A program made the position numbers and the translations under genes. DNA of 64,000 nucleotides from Paractinoplanes durhamensis (GTDB lineage Bacteria > Actinomycetota > Actinomycetes > Mycobacteriales > Micromonosporaceae): contig NZ_BOML01000072.1 of NCBI RefSeq assembly GCF_016862175.1, forward strand, positions 1-64,000. Direction: 5' to 3'. Shown here piece after piece: positions 38,239 to 46,549 of this stretch. The notes under the pieces are model-generated. The model was not told the origin of the DNA. It made no database searches and saw only the letters and a list, made by a program, of their open reading frames with translations. Within the stretch, counting starts at the first letter, position 1. Every line of letters starts with the position of its first letter.

Positions 38239-38709
38239 TCAGTTACCGCAGGACTTGTCCAGGTCCTTGCTCAGCGTCTGGAAGTCCTTCTGCAGGAACA
38301 CGTCCGGCTTGCTGGACTTGCCACCCTCGGCCAGCTCGGCAGCGGTCTTCTCGACGGCCGCCTTGAGCTCCGGATCGGTGACCCCGTCGGCCTGCGCCTT
38401 CACCTTGGTGGCCATATCGCCGAAGGCGGTCCGCAGGTTGTCGTTGACCTTCTTGGTGCTCCACCGCTCGTCGATCGACTTCACCGCGTTGTCGGCGATC
38501 TGCACACTGCCGTCGATCACGATCTTCGTGACGTTGAGGCAGACCTCGTTCTTGGTCGGCCCGGCCGGCGCCGGCGACGCGGACGGCGTGGCCGAGGTGG
38601 CCGCGGCGCTGGTCGCCGGAGCCGCCTTGGTCGCGGCCTTGTCATCACACCCGGCGGCCACTGCGACGACGGTTATCACAGCAAGCGGCAGAAAACGCCC
38701 AGACTTCAT
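38239..38709 (-). CDS. Small putative lipoprotein of unknown function
   Basis: The 156-residue protein has a lipoprotein signal (V-A-A-G-C at about residues 17-21), an Ala/Ser/Thr/Pro-rich linker of about 30 residues and a helical domain with two cysteines (N-E-V-C-L-N-V and the C-terminal K-S-C-G-N) that could form a disulfide. Similar short lipoproteins are common in actinomycetes without known function. It is monocistronic. Confidence 0.8.
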   Translation of the reverse strand: MKSGRFLPLAVITVVAVAAGCDDKAATKAAPATSAAATSATPSASPAPAGPTKNEVCLNVTKIVIDGSVQIADNAVKSIDERWSTKKVNDNLRTAFGDMATKVKAQADGVTDPELKAAVEKTAAELAEGGKSSKPDVFLQKDFQTLSKDLDKSCGN

Positions 38710-38837
38710 TAAACTCCCCCGTGGATCGATCTATCGGCGCGGAGCATAACCGCGACCGTCGATGTCCCGCCGCCCCATTGCCTTGACACCAGCGACCCGG
38801 CGTGGTGACTATGCGATCACTTACAAGGAGGATTCCC

Positions 38838-39704
38838 ATGGTCGCGGATCCGTCAGTCGTCGTCGCCGATCTTCACTTCGCGGAAGCCCCACGCTGGCAC
38901 GAGGACCGACTGTGGTTCTCCGACTTCTACGCCGGGCTGGTCCGCTCGGTGCGCGCCGACGGCTCGGACCTGCGGGTCGAGGCCGAGGTCCCGGAGCAGC
39001 CGTCAGGCTTGGGCTGGCTCCCCGACGGCCGCCTGCTGGTGGTGTCGATGCGCGACCGAAAGATCCTCCGCCGCGAGCCCGACGGCACCCTGGTGACCCA
39101 CGCCGACCTGGCCGACCACGCCACCGGCCACGTGAACGACATGGCGGTCGACGCCGCCGGCCGGGCGTTCGTCGGCAACTTCGGCTACGACCTGATGGCC
39201 GGCGCCCCGATGACGACGGCTGCCCTGCACCGGGCAGACCCCGACGGCACGGTCACCGAGGTGGCCACCGACCTGTGGTTCCCGAACGGCATAGTCCTGA
39301 CCGACGACAACGTCCTGCTGGTGAACGAGACCTTCGGCAACCGGATAACCGCCTTCGACCTGTCCCCCGACGGCACCCTGACCAACCGCCGGGTGTGGGC
39401 CGAGTTCGCCCCGGTCCCGACCGAACGCGAGTTCGACAAGGTCATGCCCCAGCTGGCGGTGGCCCCCGACGGCGCATGCCTGGCCCCCGACGGCGCCCTG
39501 TGGATAGCCGACGCGATCGGCGGCCGCCTGTTGCGCCTGGTAGACGGCGCGATAACCGACGAGGTGCACCCAGGAACCCCGGTCTACGCGTGCGCTTTGG
39601 GCGGCCCCGACCTGACCACCCTGTACGCGTGCGCCGCCCCCGACTTCTTCGAACACGCCCGCCGAGCCGCCACCGAGGGCCGCCTGATAGCCATCCCGGT
39701 CTAA
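38838..39704 (+). CDS. SMP-30/gluconolactonase/LRE-family protein
   Basis: The 288-residue six-bladed propeller has family landmarks: F-A-E-A-P-R-W near the start with the metal Glu, P-S-G-L-G-W, the G-H-V-N-D-M-A-V-D-A-A-G-R-A-F-V-G-N core and P-N-G-I-V-L-T-D-D. Members hydrolyse sugar lactones or related esters using a divalent cation. AAGGAGGA at 38825-38832 places the start at the ATG at 38838, not the upstream in-frame codons. The substrate is not evident. Confidence 0.88.
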   Translation: MVADPSVVVADLHFAEAPRWHEDRLWFSDFYAGLVRSVRADGSDLRVEAEVPEQPSGLGWLPDGRLLVVSMRDRKILRREPDGTLVTHADLADHATGHVNDMAVDAAGRAFVGNFGYDLMAGAPMTTAALHRADPDGTVTEVATDLWFPNGIVLTDDNVLLVNETFGNRITAFDLSPDGTLTNRRVWAEFAPVPTEREFDKVMPQLAVAPDGACLAPDGALWIADAIGGRLLRLVDGAITDEVHPGTPVYACALGGPDLTTLYACAAPDFFEHARRAATEGRLIAIPV

Positions 39705-40680
39705 AGGCGCACCCCTCGCCCCCGCCCGAGCGGCACGGAGGGCCGCCCGGGCGGCAGACGCTCAAAGTGAGTCTGTTCCGCCGACGCGTTCGCCGAGGGC
39801 CGACCACAGGTCCGCAACAACCAGTTCGCCCTGCGCACCCATACGCGCCGCTCTGCGCACCCATACGCGCCCGCCCTGCGCACCGCCACGTGCCACCCGA
39901 CACGCCCCGCTCTGCTCACCCAGTCGATGCCCCACACCCGGCTGCGGGGCATCGACATTGCCCAAACCTCCGCCGGGAGCCAGGTCGTCGGCGCACGCCT
40001 GCGCGGGAGGGTGTTTGTGAGCTTCGAACCGGAGCTTCGAGTAAGCGAAGCTCTCGACCATGAGTAGCTCGACCACGCCGCGAAACGCCGGCCGATTCCA
40101 TCGCCGCCCTTCCCCACCTCGGCGATCTTGTAAATCTCGTGCTCAGTTCTCACCGAAACTCGACTAGTTTCTGCCGGGCCCGAGAGTCGGCATCGGATAT
40201 AAGTTGCATGCCGGACTTTTTGGCATCAGACCGGTTCATGATGTGGAACCACTGTCCACAAGGCAGGACCGAGCGCGTGATGCGGGATAATGGTCCAGAA
40301 TCCAAGACCCGGCGTCCACCATGCGGACGGTCGCGGGCTTCGCCGCCGGCTTGGGCGCCACCGACGTCCTGAGTTCCGCGGCGCGAGGTAGCCCCAGCCC
40401 GCGGGAAGCTGATTTGATCTCCCGAACCACCAGGTGAGCAGAGCAGCGCGTCTATGTGAGCAAAGCAAAGGCGTCGGAGCCATCGCGTGCCGGCGCGGCG
40501 GCGGCCTGCAGACCAGACGGACACGTCGCTGCAGGCCAATAAGTGCCCCCAGCGCAAACCGAGCGAATCCCCCAGCGCAAGCCGAGGACGGCCGACGCCG
40601 AGACCGGCGGCACTGCAAAGCCAATCCCCAGCGCAAGCCGAGCGGAAGGCTGGCGCCGAGGCCGGCGGCGCTGGGAAAGG
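39705..40680. other. Repeat-rich intergenic stretch without a supported gene
   Basis: Contents: an imperfect tandem repeat (22-23 bp, units at 39831, 39853 and 39876), an 11-bp perfect hairpin (39923-39933 with 39946-39956), an 8-bp hairpin (40032-40053), a GC dip at about 40130-40250, and three copies of CCCCAGCGCAARCCGAG (40547-40563, 40570-40586, 40626-40642). Two short minus-strand frames overlap by GTGA at 40150-40153 in the GC dip, but neither is recognisable. Confidence 0.5.
39831..39894. repeat. Tandem repeat, about 2.8 copies of a 22-23 bp unit
   Basis: The unit CTGCGCACCCATACGCGCC begins at 39831 and 39853, with a diverged third copy at 39876. Confidence 0.75.
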
Positions 40681-40712
40681 AGCAGCCCCGCCGCAGGTGC
40701 GGCGGGGCTGCT
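40681..40712 (-). terminator. Hairpin terminator downstream of the GH6 gene
   Basis: A perfect 14-bp stem (40681-40694 with 40699-40712) and a 4-base loop is followed by a second GC-rich hairpin near 40729-40745. It lies about 45 bp past the GH6 stop. Confidence 0.8.
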
Positions 40713-40754
40713 CGGAGGGGTTCGGGTCCGGTCGCGCGACCGGGCCCGGACCGG

Positions 40755-42164
40755 TCAGCGGGACGTGCAGGTCACGGCCGGGGTGGTGGCGGTGCCGTTG
40801 GCCAGGAAGCCGAACTGGGCGGTGGCTCCTGCGGCCAGGGCGCCGTTCCAGGAGACGTTGCGGACCGTGGCGGCGGAGCCGCTGGTGGTCAGTTCGCCGT
40901 TCCATGCCTGGGTGATCGTCTGGCCGGTGCCCAGCGTCCAGGTGACCGTCCAACCGGCGATGGCGCTGCTGCCGGCCTTCACCGTCACCTGGCCCTGGAA
41001 GCCGCCCGACCATGTGCTGGTGGTCTGGTAGGCGGCCGAGCAACCGGCGGTGGCCGGCGGCGTGGTGGTCGGGGCCGTCGTGGGGGCGGTGGTCGGGGCC
41101 GTCGTCGGAGCCGTGGTGGGAGCGGTGGTCGGCGCCGTCGTGGGGACCGTTGTCGGCGGGGTTGTCGCCGGCGGGTTGGGGGCCGCGCTGGCCAGGCTGT
41201 AGGCCAGGTTGGGCTGGAACGAACCGGCCGCGTAGGCGCAACCGTCGGCCTCGCCCGGGGGCTTCACCCACAGGTAGGCGTCGATGTTGGCGTCGTTCGT
41301 CGCGGTGGTCGGGTACTGGCCGATCCGGCGGTCGGTGTTGTCGTCGCCGCACCAGTCGCCGGCCGCGCCGCCGTTGCGGCTCGTGTCGATCACCTGGTGT
41401 TTGCCGGCGACGCCCTGGCCGGAGAGCGAGGACAGGACGGATCGGCCGTACGCGGCCTCGTTTGCCGTTGCATTGAAGTTCGAGACGTTGGTGTAGAAGC
41501 CGTCGGCGTCGGCCACGCCCGACGCGATCAGCCGGGAAGCCTGGACGCCGGCCGCGTTCCAGGTCGAGTGGCCGGCGTCCAGGTAGACCTTGGCGTTCGC
41601 GTTCGCGCCCTTGATCGTCTGGGTGGCGCTGCGCAGGGCGGCGTCGCGGGCGGTGATCTCGCCGGCGCTCAGGCAGGTCTGCAGGGCGATCGAGTCCGGC
41701 TCCAGCAGGATCAGCACGGTCTGGCTGCCCAGGCCGCGGGAGATGTTGCCGATCCAGGTCTGGTAGGTGGCCAGGTCGGGCGCGCCGCCCGCGCTCGCTC
41801 CGCCGCAGTCACGGTTGGGGATGCCGTAGAGGGTGAGCTGCGGGATCTGGCCCAGCGCGTTCGCCGCCGAGACGTAGCCGCTCACCTCGGCCTGGACGGT
41901 GCTCAGGTTGAAGTTCGACAGCCAGCGCGAGGAAGCCTGGCTGGCGACCTTGTCGCGGATCACGGCCGTGCGCGAGTCGTTCGGGTTGGCCGCGACCCAG
42001 CGGGCGGCGGCGGTGTCGGGGTCGCGGTAGAGGCTGCCGGTCACCGTGCCGGCGGAGGCGGTGCCGCCGGCCACGGCCCAGGCTCCGGCCGCTGCGGTGG
42101 CGCAGGCGGCCGCGAGGGCGACGGTGGTCAGCCGTCGGCGGGGATTTTTGGGGAGAGGGGACAC
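40755..42164 (-). CDS. Secreted GH6 cellulase with C-terminal CBM2
   Basis: The 469-residue protein has a signal peptide, a GH6 domain (about 40-330) with the acid Asp in L-L-E-P-D-S-I and the V-Y-L-D-A-G-H-S-T-W signature, a Pro/Thr linker built from repeated P-T-T-A (encoded by a 12-bp tandem repeat at about 41061-41165), and a CBM2 (about 370-469) with framing cysteines. It is probably an endoglucanase or cellobiohydrolase; active-site loops were not judged. A CebR-like box lies 33 bp upstream of the start. Confidence 0.94.
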   Translation of the reverse strand: MSPLPKNPRRRLTTVALAAACATAAAGAWAVAGGTASAGTVTGSLYRDPDTAAARWVAANPNDSRTAVIRDKVASQASSRWLSNFNLSTVQAEVSGYVSAANALGQIPQLTLYGIPNRDCGGASAGGAPDLATYQTWIGNISRGLGSQTVLILLEPDSIALQTCLSAGEITARDAALRSATQTIKGANANAKVYLDAGHSTWNAAGVQASRLIASGVADADGFYTNVSNFNATANEAAYGRSVLSSLSGQGVAGKHQVIDTSRNGGAAGDWCGDDNTDRRIGQYPTTATNDANIDAYLWVKPPGEADGCAYAAGSFQPNLAYSLASAAPNPPATTPPTTVPTTAPTTAPTTAPTTAPTTAPTTAPTTTPPATAGCSAAYQTTSTWSGGFQGQVTVKAGSSAIAGWTVTWTLGTGQTITQAWNGELTTSGSAATVRNVSWNGALAAGATAQFGFLANGTATTPAVTCTSR

Positions 42165-42196
42165 GGGATTCCTTTCGGGGGAAAGACATCCGTCAA

Positions 42197-42210
42197 TGGG
42201 AGCGCTCCCG
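42197..42210. promoter_or_regulatory. CebR-like operator (cellulose/cello-oligosaccharide control)
   Basis: TGGGAGCGCTCCCG matches the Streptomyces CebR box TGGGAGCGCTCCCA at 13 of 14 positions. It lies between the divergent GH6 and flavodoxin genes, where binding would block cellulase transcription until cello-oligosaccharides are present. Confidence 0.8.
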
Positions 42211-42321
42211 GAAGGTAACCCGCCGAAAACCTGAGGGCAACACGGGTCCCGCCGTCGCGGGCCGGATGGCCCTGCCCGCCTGCCCGGGCGGACGGAAGGC
42301 TGGAGATCGAGGAGGCTGAGA

Positions 42322-42822
42322 ATGAAAGCGCTGGTCGTCTACGAATCGATGTTCGGCAACACCGAGAAGCTCGCCCGGGCGATCGCCGGCGGGCTGGCCG
42401 AAACCGCCGACGTCACCCTTTCCGAGGTGTCCGCCGCCCCCTCCGCGGCCGGCTTCGACCTGCTGATCGTGGGCTCTCCCACGCATGCGTTCGGGCTCAG
42501 CCGGCCCACCTCCCGCGAGGAGGCCGCCCGCCAGGGGGCCACGCCGGGCCGGATCGGGCTGCGCGAATACCTCGACCACTCGGTTCCGCTGGCCGGACTG
42601 GCCGCGGCCGCGTTCTGCAGCCGGATGGACAAGGCGATGTCCGGCTCGGCCGCCCGCAAGTCGGACAAGCGGCTGCGCCGGCTCGGCTGCCGGGTCGTCT
42701 CGACGCCGGCCGAGTTCCGGGTCAGCGGCATGACCGGCCCGCTGCTGGACGGCGAGGTCGACCGCGCCCGCACCTGGGCGACCAGCCTCTTGGCGGTCTC
42801 GACCCATGGGGACCGATCATGA
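42322..42822 (+). CDS. Flavodoxin-family protein
   Basis: The 166-residue protein starts with the FMN phosphate loop (V-Y-E-S-M-F-G-N-T) and has a second ring-binding loop (V-G-S-P-T-H-A-F). It is probably an FMN-binding electron carrier or a redox sensor. Its stop overlaps a 19-codon ORF (ATGA), the first of two tiny ORFs leading to the universal stress protein. Actinobacterial flavodoxin/UspA neighbours often belong to hypoxia or redox regulons; that link is inference. Confidence 0.87.
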   Translation: MKALVVYESMFGNTEKLARAIAGGLAETADVTLSEVSAAPSAAGFDLLIVGSPTHAFGLSRPTSREEAARQGATPGRIGLREYLDHSVPLAGLAAAAFCSRMDKAMSGSAARKSDKRLRRLGCRVVSTPAEFRVSGMTGPLLDGEVDRARTWATSLLAVSTHGDRS

Positions 42823-42878
42823 CCGCCCAGGCCGTAGGCGAGGGCCAGAAGGGCATGACGAAGGAGGCTCGGTCATGA
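42819..42878 (+). CDS. Putative 19-residue micropeptide 1
   Basis: ATG overlaps the flavodoxin stop (ATGA). The peptide is MTAQAVGEGQKGMTKEARS. Its tail contains the sequence AAGGAGG that would serve as ribosome site for the next ORF. The same sequence recurs in the following ORF, so this may be either a duplicated coding unit or a duplicated ribosome-binding segment. Confidence 0.4.
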   Translation: MTAQAVGEGQKGMTKEARS

Positions 42879-42967
42879 CCGCCTGCACCGAGCGGCACTT
42901 GCGCAACCTGCCCGCCCAGGCCGCAGGCGAGGGCCAGAAGGGCATGACGAAGGAGGCTCAGCCATGA
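42823..42967 (+). repeat. 56-bp direct repeat (42823-42878 and 42912-42967)
   Basis: The two copies differ at 3 of 56 positions. Each ends with a ribosome site and an ATGA stop/start. Confidence 0.9.
42875..42967 (+). CDS. Putative 30-residue micropeptide 2
   Basis: ATG overlaps the stop of the preceding tiny ORF and its own stop overlaps the UspA start (both ATGA). Its C-terminal half, A-Q-A-A-G-E-G-Q-K-G-M-T-K-E-A, repeats micropeptide 1 with one substitution; its N-terminal part (M-T-A-C-T-E-R-H-L-R-N-L-P) is unique and contains a cysteine. Coupled translation along flavodoxin, peptide 1, peptide 2 and UspA is implied. Confidence 0.42.
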   Translation: MTACTERHLRNLPAQAAGEGQKGMTKEAQP

Positions 42968-43815
42968 GTGTCGTCGTTGCCACCGATGGCACCGAGGCGG
43001 CCACCGCCGCCGTCACCTGGGCCGCCGCGGAAGCTCGTCGGCGCCGGGCCGGCCTGCGGATCGTCTATGCCTACGACAGCGACTGGCTGGAGACCCGCTT
43101 CGACATCGGGGCCGAATACCTCGACGTCGCGGAGTCCCTGGCCAAGGCCGTGGTCGCCGATGCCCGGGACCGGGCCCGCGCGGTGGTGCCGGACCTCTAC
43201 ATCGAGACCGACACGCTGCCCGGCCACGCCATCCCGCGCCTGCTGGAGGTGGCCGAGGGCGCCGATCTGCTGGTGCTCGGCAGCCGCGGCCGGGGCGGGT
43301 TCGCCGGCCTGCTGCTCGGCTCGGTCAGCCAGCGCCTGGCCACGCACGCACCCTGCCCGGTCGCCGTGGTTCGCGACGCGATGAACAGCGACGGCCCGGT
43401 GGTGGCCGGCGTCGACGACAGTCCGTCCGCCGAGCAGGTGCTGCCGACCGCGTTCGCGGCCGCCGACGAACGGGGCACCACCCTGATCGTGCTCCGGTCC
43501 TACCTGCCGGCCGTCCCCCGCTGGCTGGCGGGGGTGCCGATCCCGGCCGACCTCACCGACCCGGCCGACGATCCGATCGAACGCGCCCACCTCGAGGAAC
43601 AGCTCGCACCCTGGCGGGAGAGATATCCGCGGGTGCGGGTCGAGACCGTGCTCACGCACGACGGCGCGGCGGCCGCCCTGGTCGACGCGGCGAAGCACGC
43701 CGCGCTGACCATCGTGGGCAGCCACGGCCACGGCACGCTCGCCGCGGCCCTACTGGGGTCGACCGTCCTGCAGCTGCTGCACCACGCTGACTGCCCGGTG
43801 ATGGTCGTCCGTTGA
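42964..43815 (+). CDS. Universal stress protein with tandem UspA domains
   Basis: The 283-residue protein has two UspA domains (about 1-140 and 145-283). ATP-binding signatures are visible: V-L-G-S-R-G-R-G-G-F-A-G-L-L-L-G-S-V-S in the first and V-G-S-H-G-H-G-T-L-A-A-A-L-L-G-S-T in the second. Such proteins bind ATP and act in stress or dormancy. The ATG at 42964 overlaps micropeptide 2, with AAGGAGG 10 bases upstream. Its 3' end overlaps the convergent NDH-2 gene by 66 bp. Confidence 0.92.
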   Translation: MSVVVATDGTEAATAAVTWAAAEARRRRAGLRIVYAYDSDWLETRFDIGAEYLDVAESLAKAVVADARDRARAVVPDLYIETDTLPGHAIPRLLEVAEGADLLVLGSRGRGGFAGLLLGSVSQRLATHAPCPVAVVRDAMNSDGPVVAGVDDSPSAEQVLPTAFAAADERGTTLIVLRSYLPAVPRWLAGVPIPADLTDPADDPIERAHLEEQLAPWRERYPRVRVETVLTHDGAAAALVDAAKHAALTIVGSHGHGTLAAALLGSTVLQLLHHADCPVMVVR

Positions 43816-45099
43816 GAGGTGGTGCAGGGCGTTCCGGGCATGGATCTGTTGCGTCGTGGCGATCCGCTCGGAGCGCCCTCGCCCTAGGAAGCTGACCACC
43901 CAGTGCATCAGCGTGGTCACCTTGTTCTTGAAGCCGATCAGGTAGAACAGGTGCACGCCGAGCCACCCGAGCCAGCCGAGAATCCCGCTGAGGTGCAGCT
44001 TGCCGACGTTGGCGACGGCCGAGAAGCGGGAGATGGTCGCCATGTTGCCCTTGTCGAAGTAGGTGAACGGCGCCGTCACCGGCTTCCCGGCCAGCCGTCC
44101 CTTGATCACCTGGGCGGCGTAGCGGCCACCCTGCATGGCGACCTGGGCGACGCCGGGCAGGTTCTGCGCGGCCATGTCGCCGACCACGAAGATCTCCGGG
44201 TGGCCGGGCACGGTCAGGTCGGGCTCGACGACGATCCGCCCGGCCCGGTCGGTCGGCGCGCCGGTGGCGGCGGCCAACCGGGTGGCCAGGGTGGGTGCGG
44301 CGACTCCCGCTGCCCAAATCTTGGTGTACGCCTCCACGCGCTCGCCACCCGCGATCGTCACGCCCTCGGCGTCGACGTCGATCACCCGGGTCGCCAGCCG
44401 CACGTCGACGTGCAGCTTCGTGAGTTCCTTGAGCGCGGCCACCGACAGCGGCCGGTCGAACGCCGGCAGCACCCGGTCGACCGCGTCCATCAGCACGATC
44501 CGGGTCCTGGTGAGGTCGGCGTGGTGGTACTGCCCCTTGAGCGAGCGCTGGGCGAGCTCGGCGATCTGCCCGGCCATCTCCACCCCGGTCGGCCCGGCGC
44601 CGACGATCGCGAACGTCAGCCAGCGCTGCTGTTCGGCCGGGTCGTCGGCGAGTTCGGCCATCTCGAACGCGTGGAAGATCCGGCTGCGGACCTCGAGCGC
44701 GTCGTCGATGTTCTTCAGCGACGGCGCGTGCTCGGCAAAACCGTCATTCCCGAAGTACGAGTTCTGCGCGCCCGCCGCCACGATCAGCGAGTCGTACGGC
44801 ACCCGCCGCTCCCGGCCGTCGAAGCCACTGGTGACGACCTCGCGCGCGGCCACGTCGACGTCGGTCACCCAGCCGAGCCGGATGTCGAGGTTGCCGCGGC
44901 CCTTGAGGACCTCGCGGATCGGCGGCGCCACCTCGCCCTCGGCGAGGATCCCGGTCGCCACCTGGTAGAGCAGCGGCTCGAACAGGTGGTAGGTGGTGGG
45001 GTTGATCAGGGTCACTTTCGCGGGCACGCGACGCAGCGTCTTGGTGGCGAAGAGACCACCGAAGCCGGCGCCGACGACCACGACACGATGCTCAGTCAT
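43750..45099 (-). CDS. ndh: Type II NADH dehydrogenase (NDH-2)
   Basis: The 449-residue flavoprotein oxidises NADH and reduces quinone without pumping protons. The FAD-binding V-V-V-G-A-G-F-G-G-L and NADH-binding A-I-V-G-A-G-P-T-G-V-E-M-A motifs are present, with F-V-V-G-D-M-A (FAD) and a C-terminal membrane-anchoring region (G-W-L-G-W-L-G-V-H-L-F-Y-L-I-G-F). The ATG at 45099 is preferred because the first motif follows at once. The tail after the anchor overlaps the uspA end. Confidence 0.93.
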   Translation of the reverse strand: MTEHRVVVVGAGFGGLFATKTLRRVPAKVTLINPTTYHLFEPLLYQVATGILAEGEVAPPIREVLKGRGNLDIRLGWVTDVDVAAREVVTSGFDGRERRVPYDSLIVAAGAQNSYFGNDGFAEHAPSLKNIDDALEVRSRIFHAFEMAELADDPAEQQRWLTFAIVGAGPTGVEMAGQIAELAQRSLKGQYHHADLTRTRIVLMDAVDRVLPAFDRPLSVAALKELTKLHVDVRLATRVIDVDAEGVTIAGGERVEAYTKIWAAGVAAPTLATRLAAATGAPTDRAGRIVVEPDLTVPGHPEIFVVGDMAAQNLPGVAQVAMQGGRYAAQVIKGRLAGKPVTAPFTYFDKGNMATISRFSAVANVGKLHLSGILGWLGWLGVHLFYLIGFKNKVTTLMHWVVSFLGRGRSERIATTQQIHARNALHHLSTDDHHRAVSVVQQLQDGRPQ

Positions 45100-45196
45100 G
45101 CCATGAGGACCGGACAGCCCGCCGTTTCGTGACAGCCGGCGCCCGAATGTGAGCACGGCGACAGGCCGAGTCTTGTGCCCGCCGATCGACGCTGGT

Positions 45197-45271
45197 AGAC
45201 ATCCGATGTATGAAGGCGCCCAGGACATTTCGACGGGGTTTCCCCAGAAAATGCGGCGGAGACATCCGATC
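45197..45271. promoter_or_regulatory. Candidate operator repeats before the fucose operon
   Basis: AGACATCCGAT occurs at 45197-45207 and again, ending just before the start codon, at about 45260-45270. The first copy extends into a perfect palindrome, ACATCCGATGT (45199-45209). The position suits autoregulation by the operon's GntR/FadR-type protein. Confidence 0.42.
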
Positions 45272-46549
45272 ATGACGAGGATCGTCGCGGTCGACACGTA
45301 CGACATTCGGTTCCCCACCTCGCAGGAGCTCGACGGCTCCGACGCGATGAACCCCGACCCCGACTACTCGGCCGCCTATCTCGTGCTGCGCACCGACGAC
45401 CCGGACGGCCACGAGGGGCACGGTTTCGCGTTCACCATCGGGCGCGGCAACGACGTGCAGACCGCGGCGATCGCGGCGCTGCACCCCTACCTGATCGGGC
45501 GGCCGGTCGAGGCGACCCTCGCCGACCTGGGCGGGTTCTGGCGCGAGCTCGTGCACGACTCGCAGCTGCGCTGGCTCGGGCCGGAGAAGGGCGTCATGCA
45601 CATGGCGATCGGCGCGGTGGTCAACGCGCTGTGGGACCTCAAGGCCAAGCGGGCCGGCCTGCCGCTGTGGCAGCTGCTGTCCCGGATGTCGCCGGAGGAG
45701 CTGGTCGCCCTCGTCGACTTCCGCTACCTGACCGACGCGCTCACCCCGGACGAGGCCCTCGCCATCCTGCGCCGCTCGGCGGACGGCCGCGCGGACCGCG
45801 AGAAGGAGATCCTGCGCGACGGCTACCCGGCCTACACGACCTCGCCCGGGTGGCTCGGCTACGCCGACGAGAAGCTGGCGCGGCTCTGCCGGGAGGCGGT
45901 CGGGCAGGGCTTCCGGCAGATCAAGCTCAAAGTGGGCGCCGACCTCGACGACGACCGGCGGCGGCTGCGCATCGCCCGGCAGACCTGCGGTCCGGACATC
46001 CGCATCGCGGTCGACGCCAACCAGCGGTGGGACGTACCCGATGCCATCGCGTGGATCCGGGAGCTCACCCCGTACGACATCTGGTGGGTGGAGGAACCGA
46101 CCAGCCCGGACGATGTCCTCGGGCATGCGTCGATCGCGAAAGCGATCGCGCCGGTGCGGGTCGCCACCGGTGAGCACGTGCAGAACCGGATCGTCTTCAA
46201 GCAGCTGCTGCAGGCCGGCGGCCTGTCCTTCCTGCAGATCGACGCCGCCCGGGTCGCCGGGGTCAACGAGAACATCGCGATTCTCCTGCTGGCGGCCAAG
46301 TTCGGGGTGCCGGTCTGCCCGCACGCCGGCGGCGTCGGCCTGTGCGAGCTGGTGCAGCACCTGTCCATGTTCGACTACGTCGCCGTCTCAGGCGAAAAAC
46401 AAGATCGAGTTATCGAGTACGTCGATCATCTGCACGAACATTTCCAGGATCCGGTGGTGATCCGCGACGGCTCCTACCAGGCGCCGACCGCGCCCGGGTT
46501 CAGCGCGGCGATGGTGCCGGCCACGCTACGGGAGTTCCGGCACTCATGA
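45272..46549 (+). CDS. L-fuconate dehydratase (enolase superfamily)
   Basis: It dehydrates L-fuconate to 2-keto-3-deoxy-L-fuconate. The 425-residue protein has the enolase-superfamily metal and catalytic residues: K-L-K-V, V-D-A-N-Q-R-W-D, W-V-E-E-P-T-S-P-D-D-V-L-G-H, T-G-E-H-V-Q-N-R and the catalytic His region C-P-H-A-G-G-V-G-L-C-E-L-V-Q-H. The E-E-P-T-S-P-D-D-V-L-G-H and G-G-V-G-L-C-E-L-V-Q-H blocks are characteristic of fuconate dehydratases. ATG at 45272 is chosen because homologs begin there. Confidence 0.92.
   Translation: MTRIVAVDTYDIRFPTSQELDGSDAMNPDPDYSAAYLVLRTDDPDGHEGHGFAFTIGRGNDVQTAAIAALHPYLIGRPVEATLADLGGFWRELVHDSQLRWLGPEKGVMHMAIGAVVNALWDLKAKRAGLPLWQLLSRMSPEELVALVDFRYLTDALTPDEALAILRRSADGRADREKEILRDGYPAYTTSPGWLGYADEKLARLCREAVGQGFRQIKLKVGADLDDDRRRLRIARQTCGPDIRIAVDANQRWDVPDAIAWIRELTPYDIWWVEEPTSPDDVLGHASIAKAIAPVRVATGEHVQNRIVFKQLLQAGGLSFLQIDAARVAGVNENIAILLLAAKFGVPVCPHAGGVGLCELVQHLSMFDYVAVSGEKQDRVIEYVDHLHEHFQDPVVIRDGSYQAPTAPGFSAAMVPATLREFRHS

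Noticed and set aside
40547..40642. Possible CRISPR array (17-bp repeats)
   Set aside because: Only three copies, with spacers of 6 and 39 bp, and no cas genes.
41061..41165. Tandem DNA repeat as an independent element
   Set aside because: It encodes the P-T-T-A linker of the GH6 enzyme.
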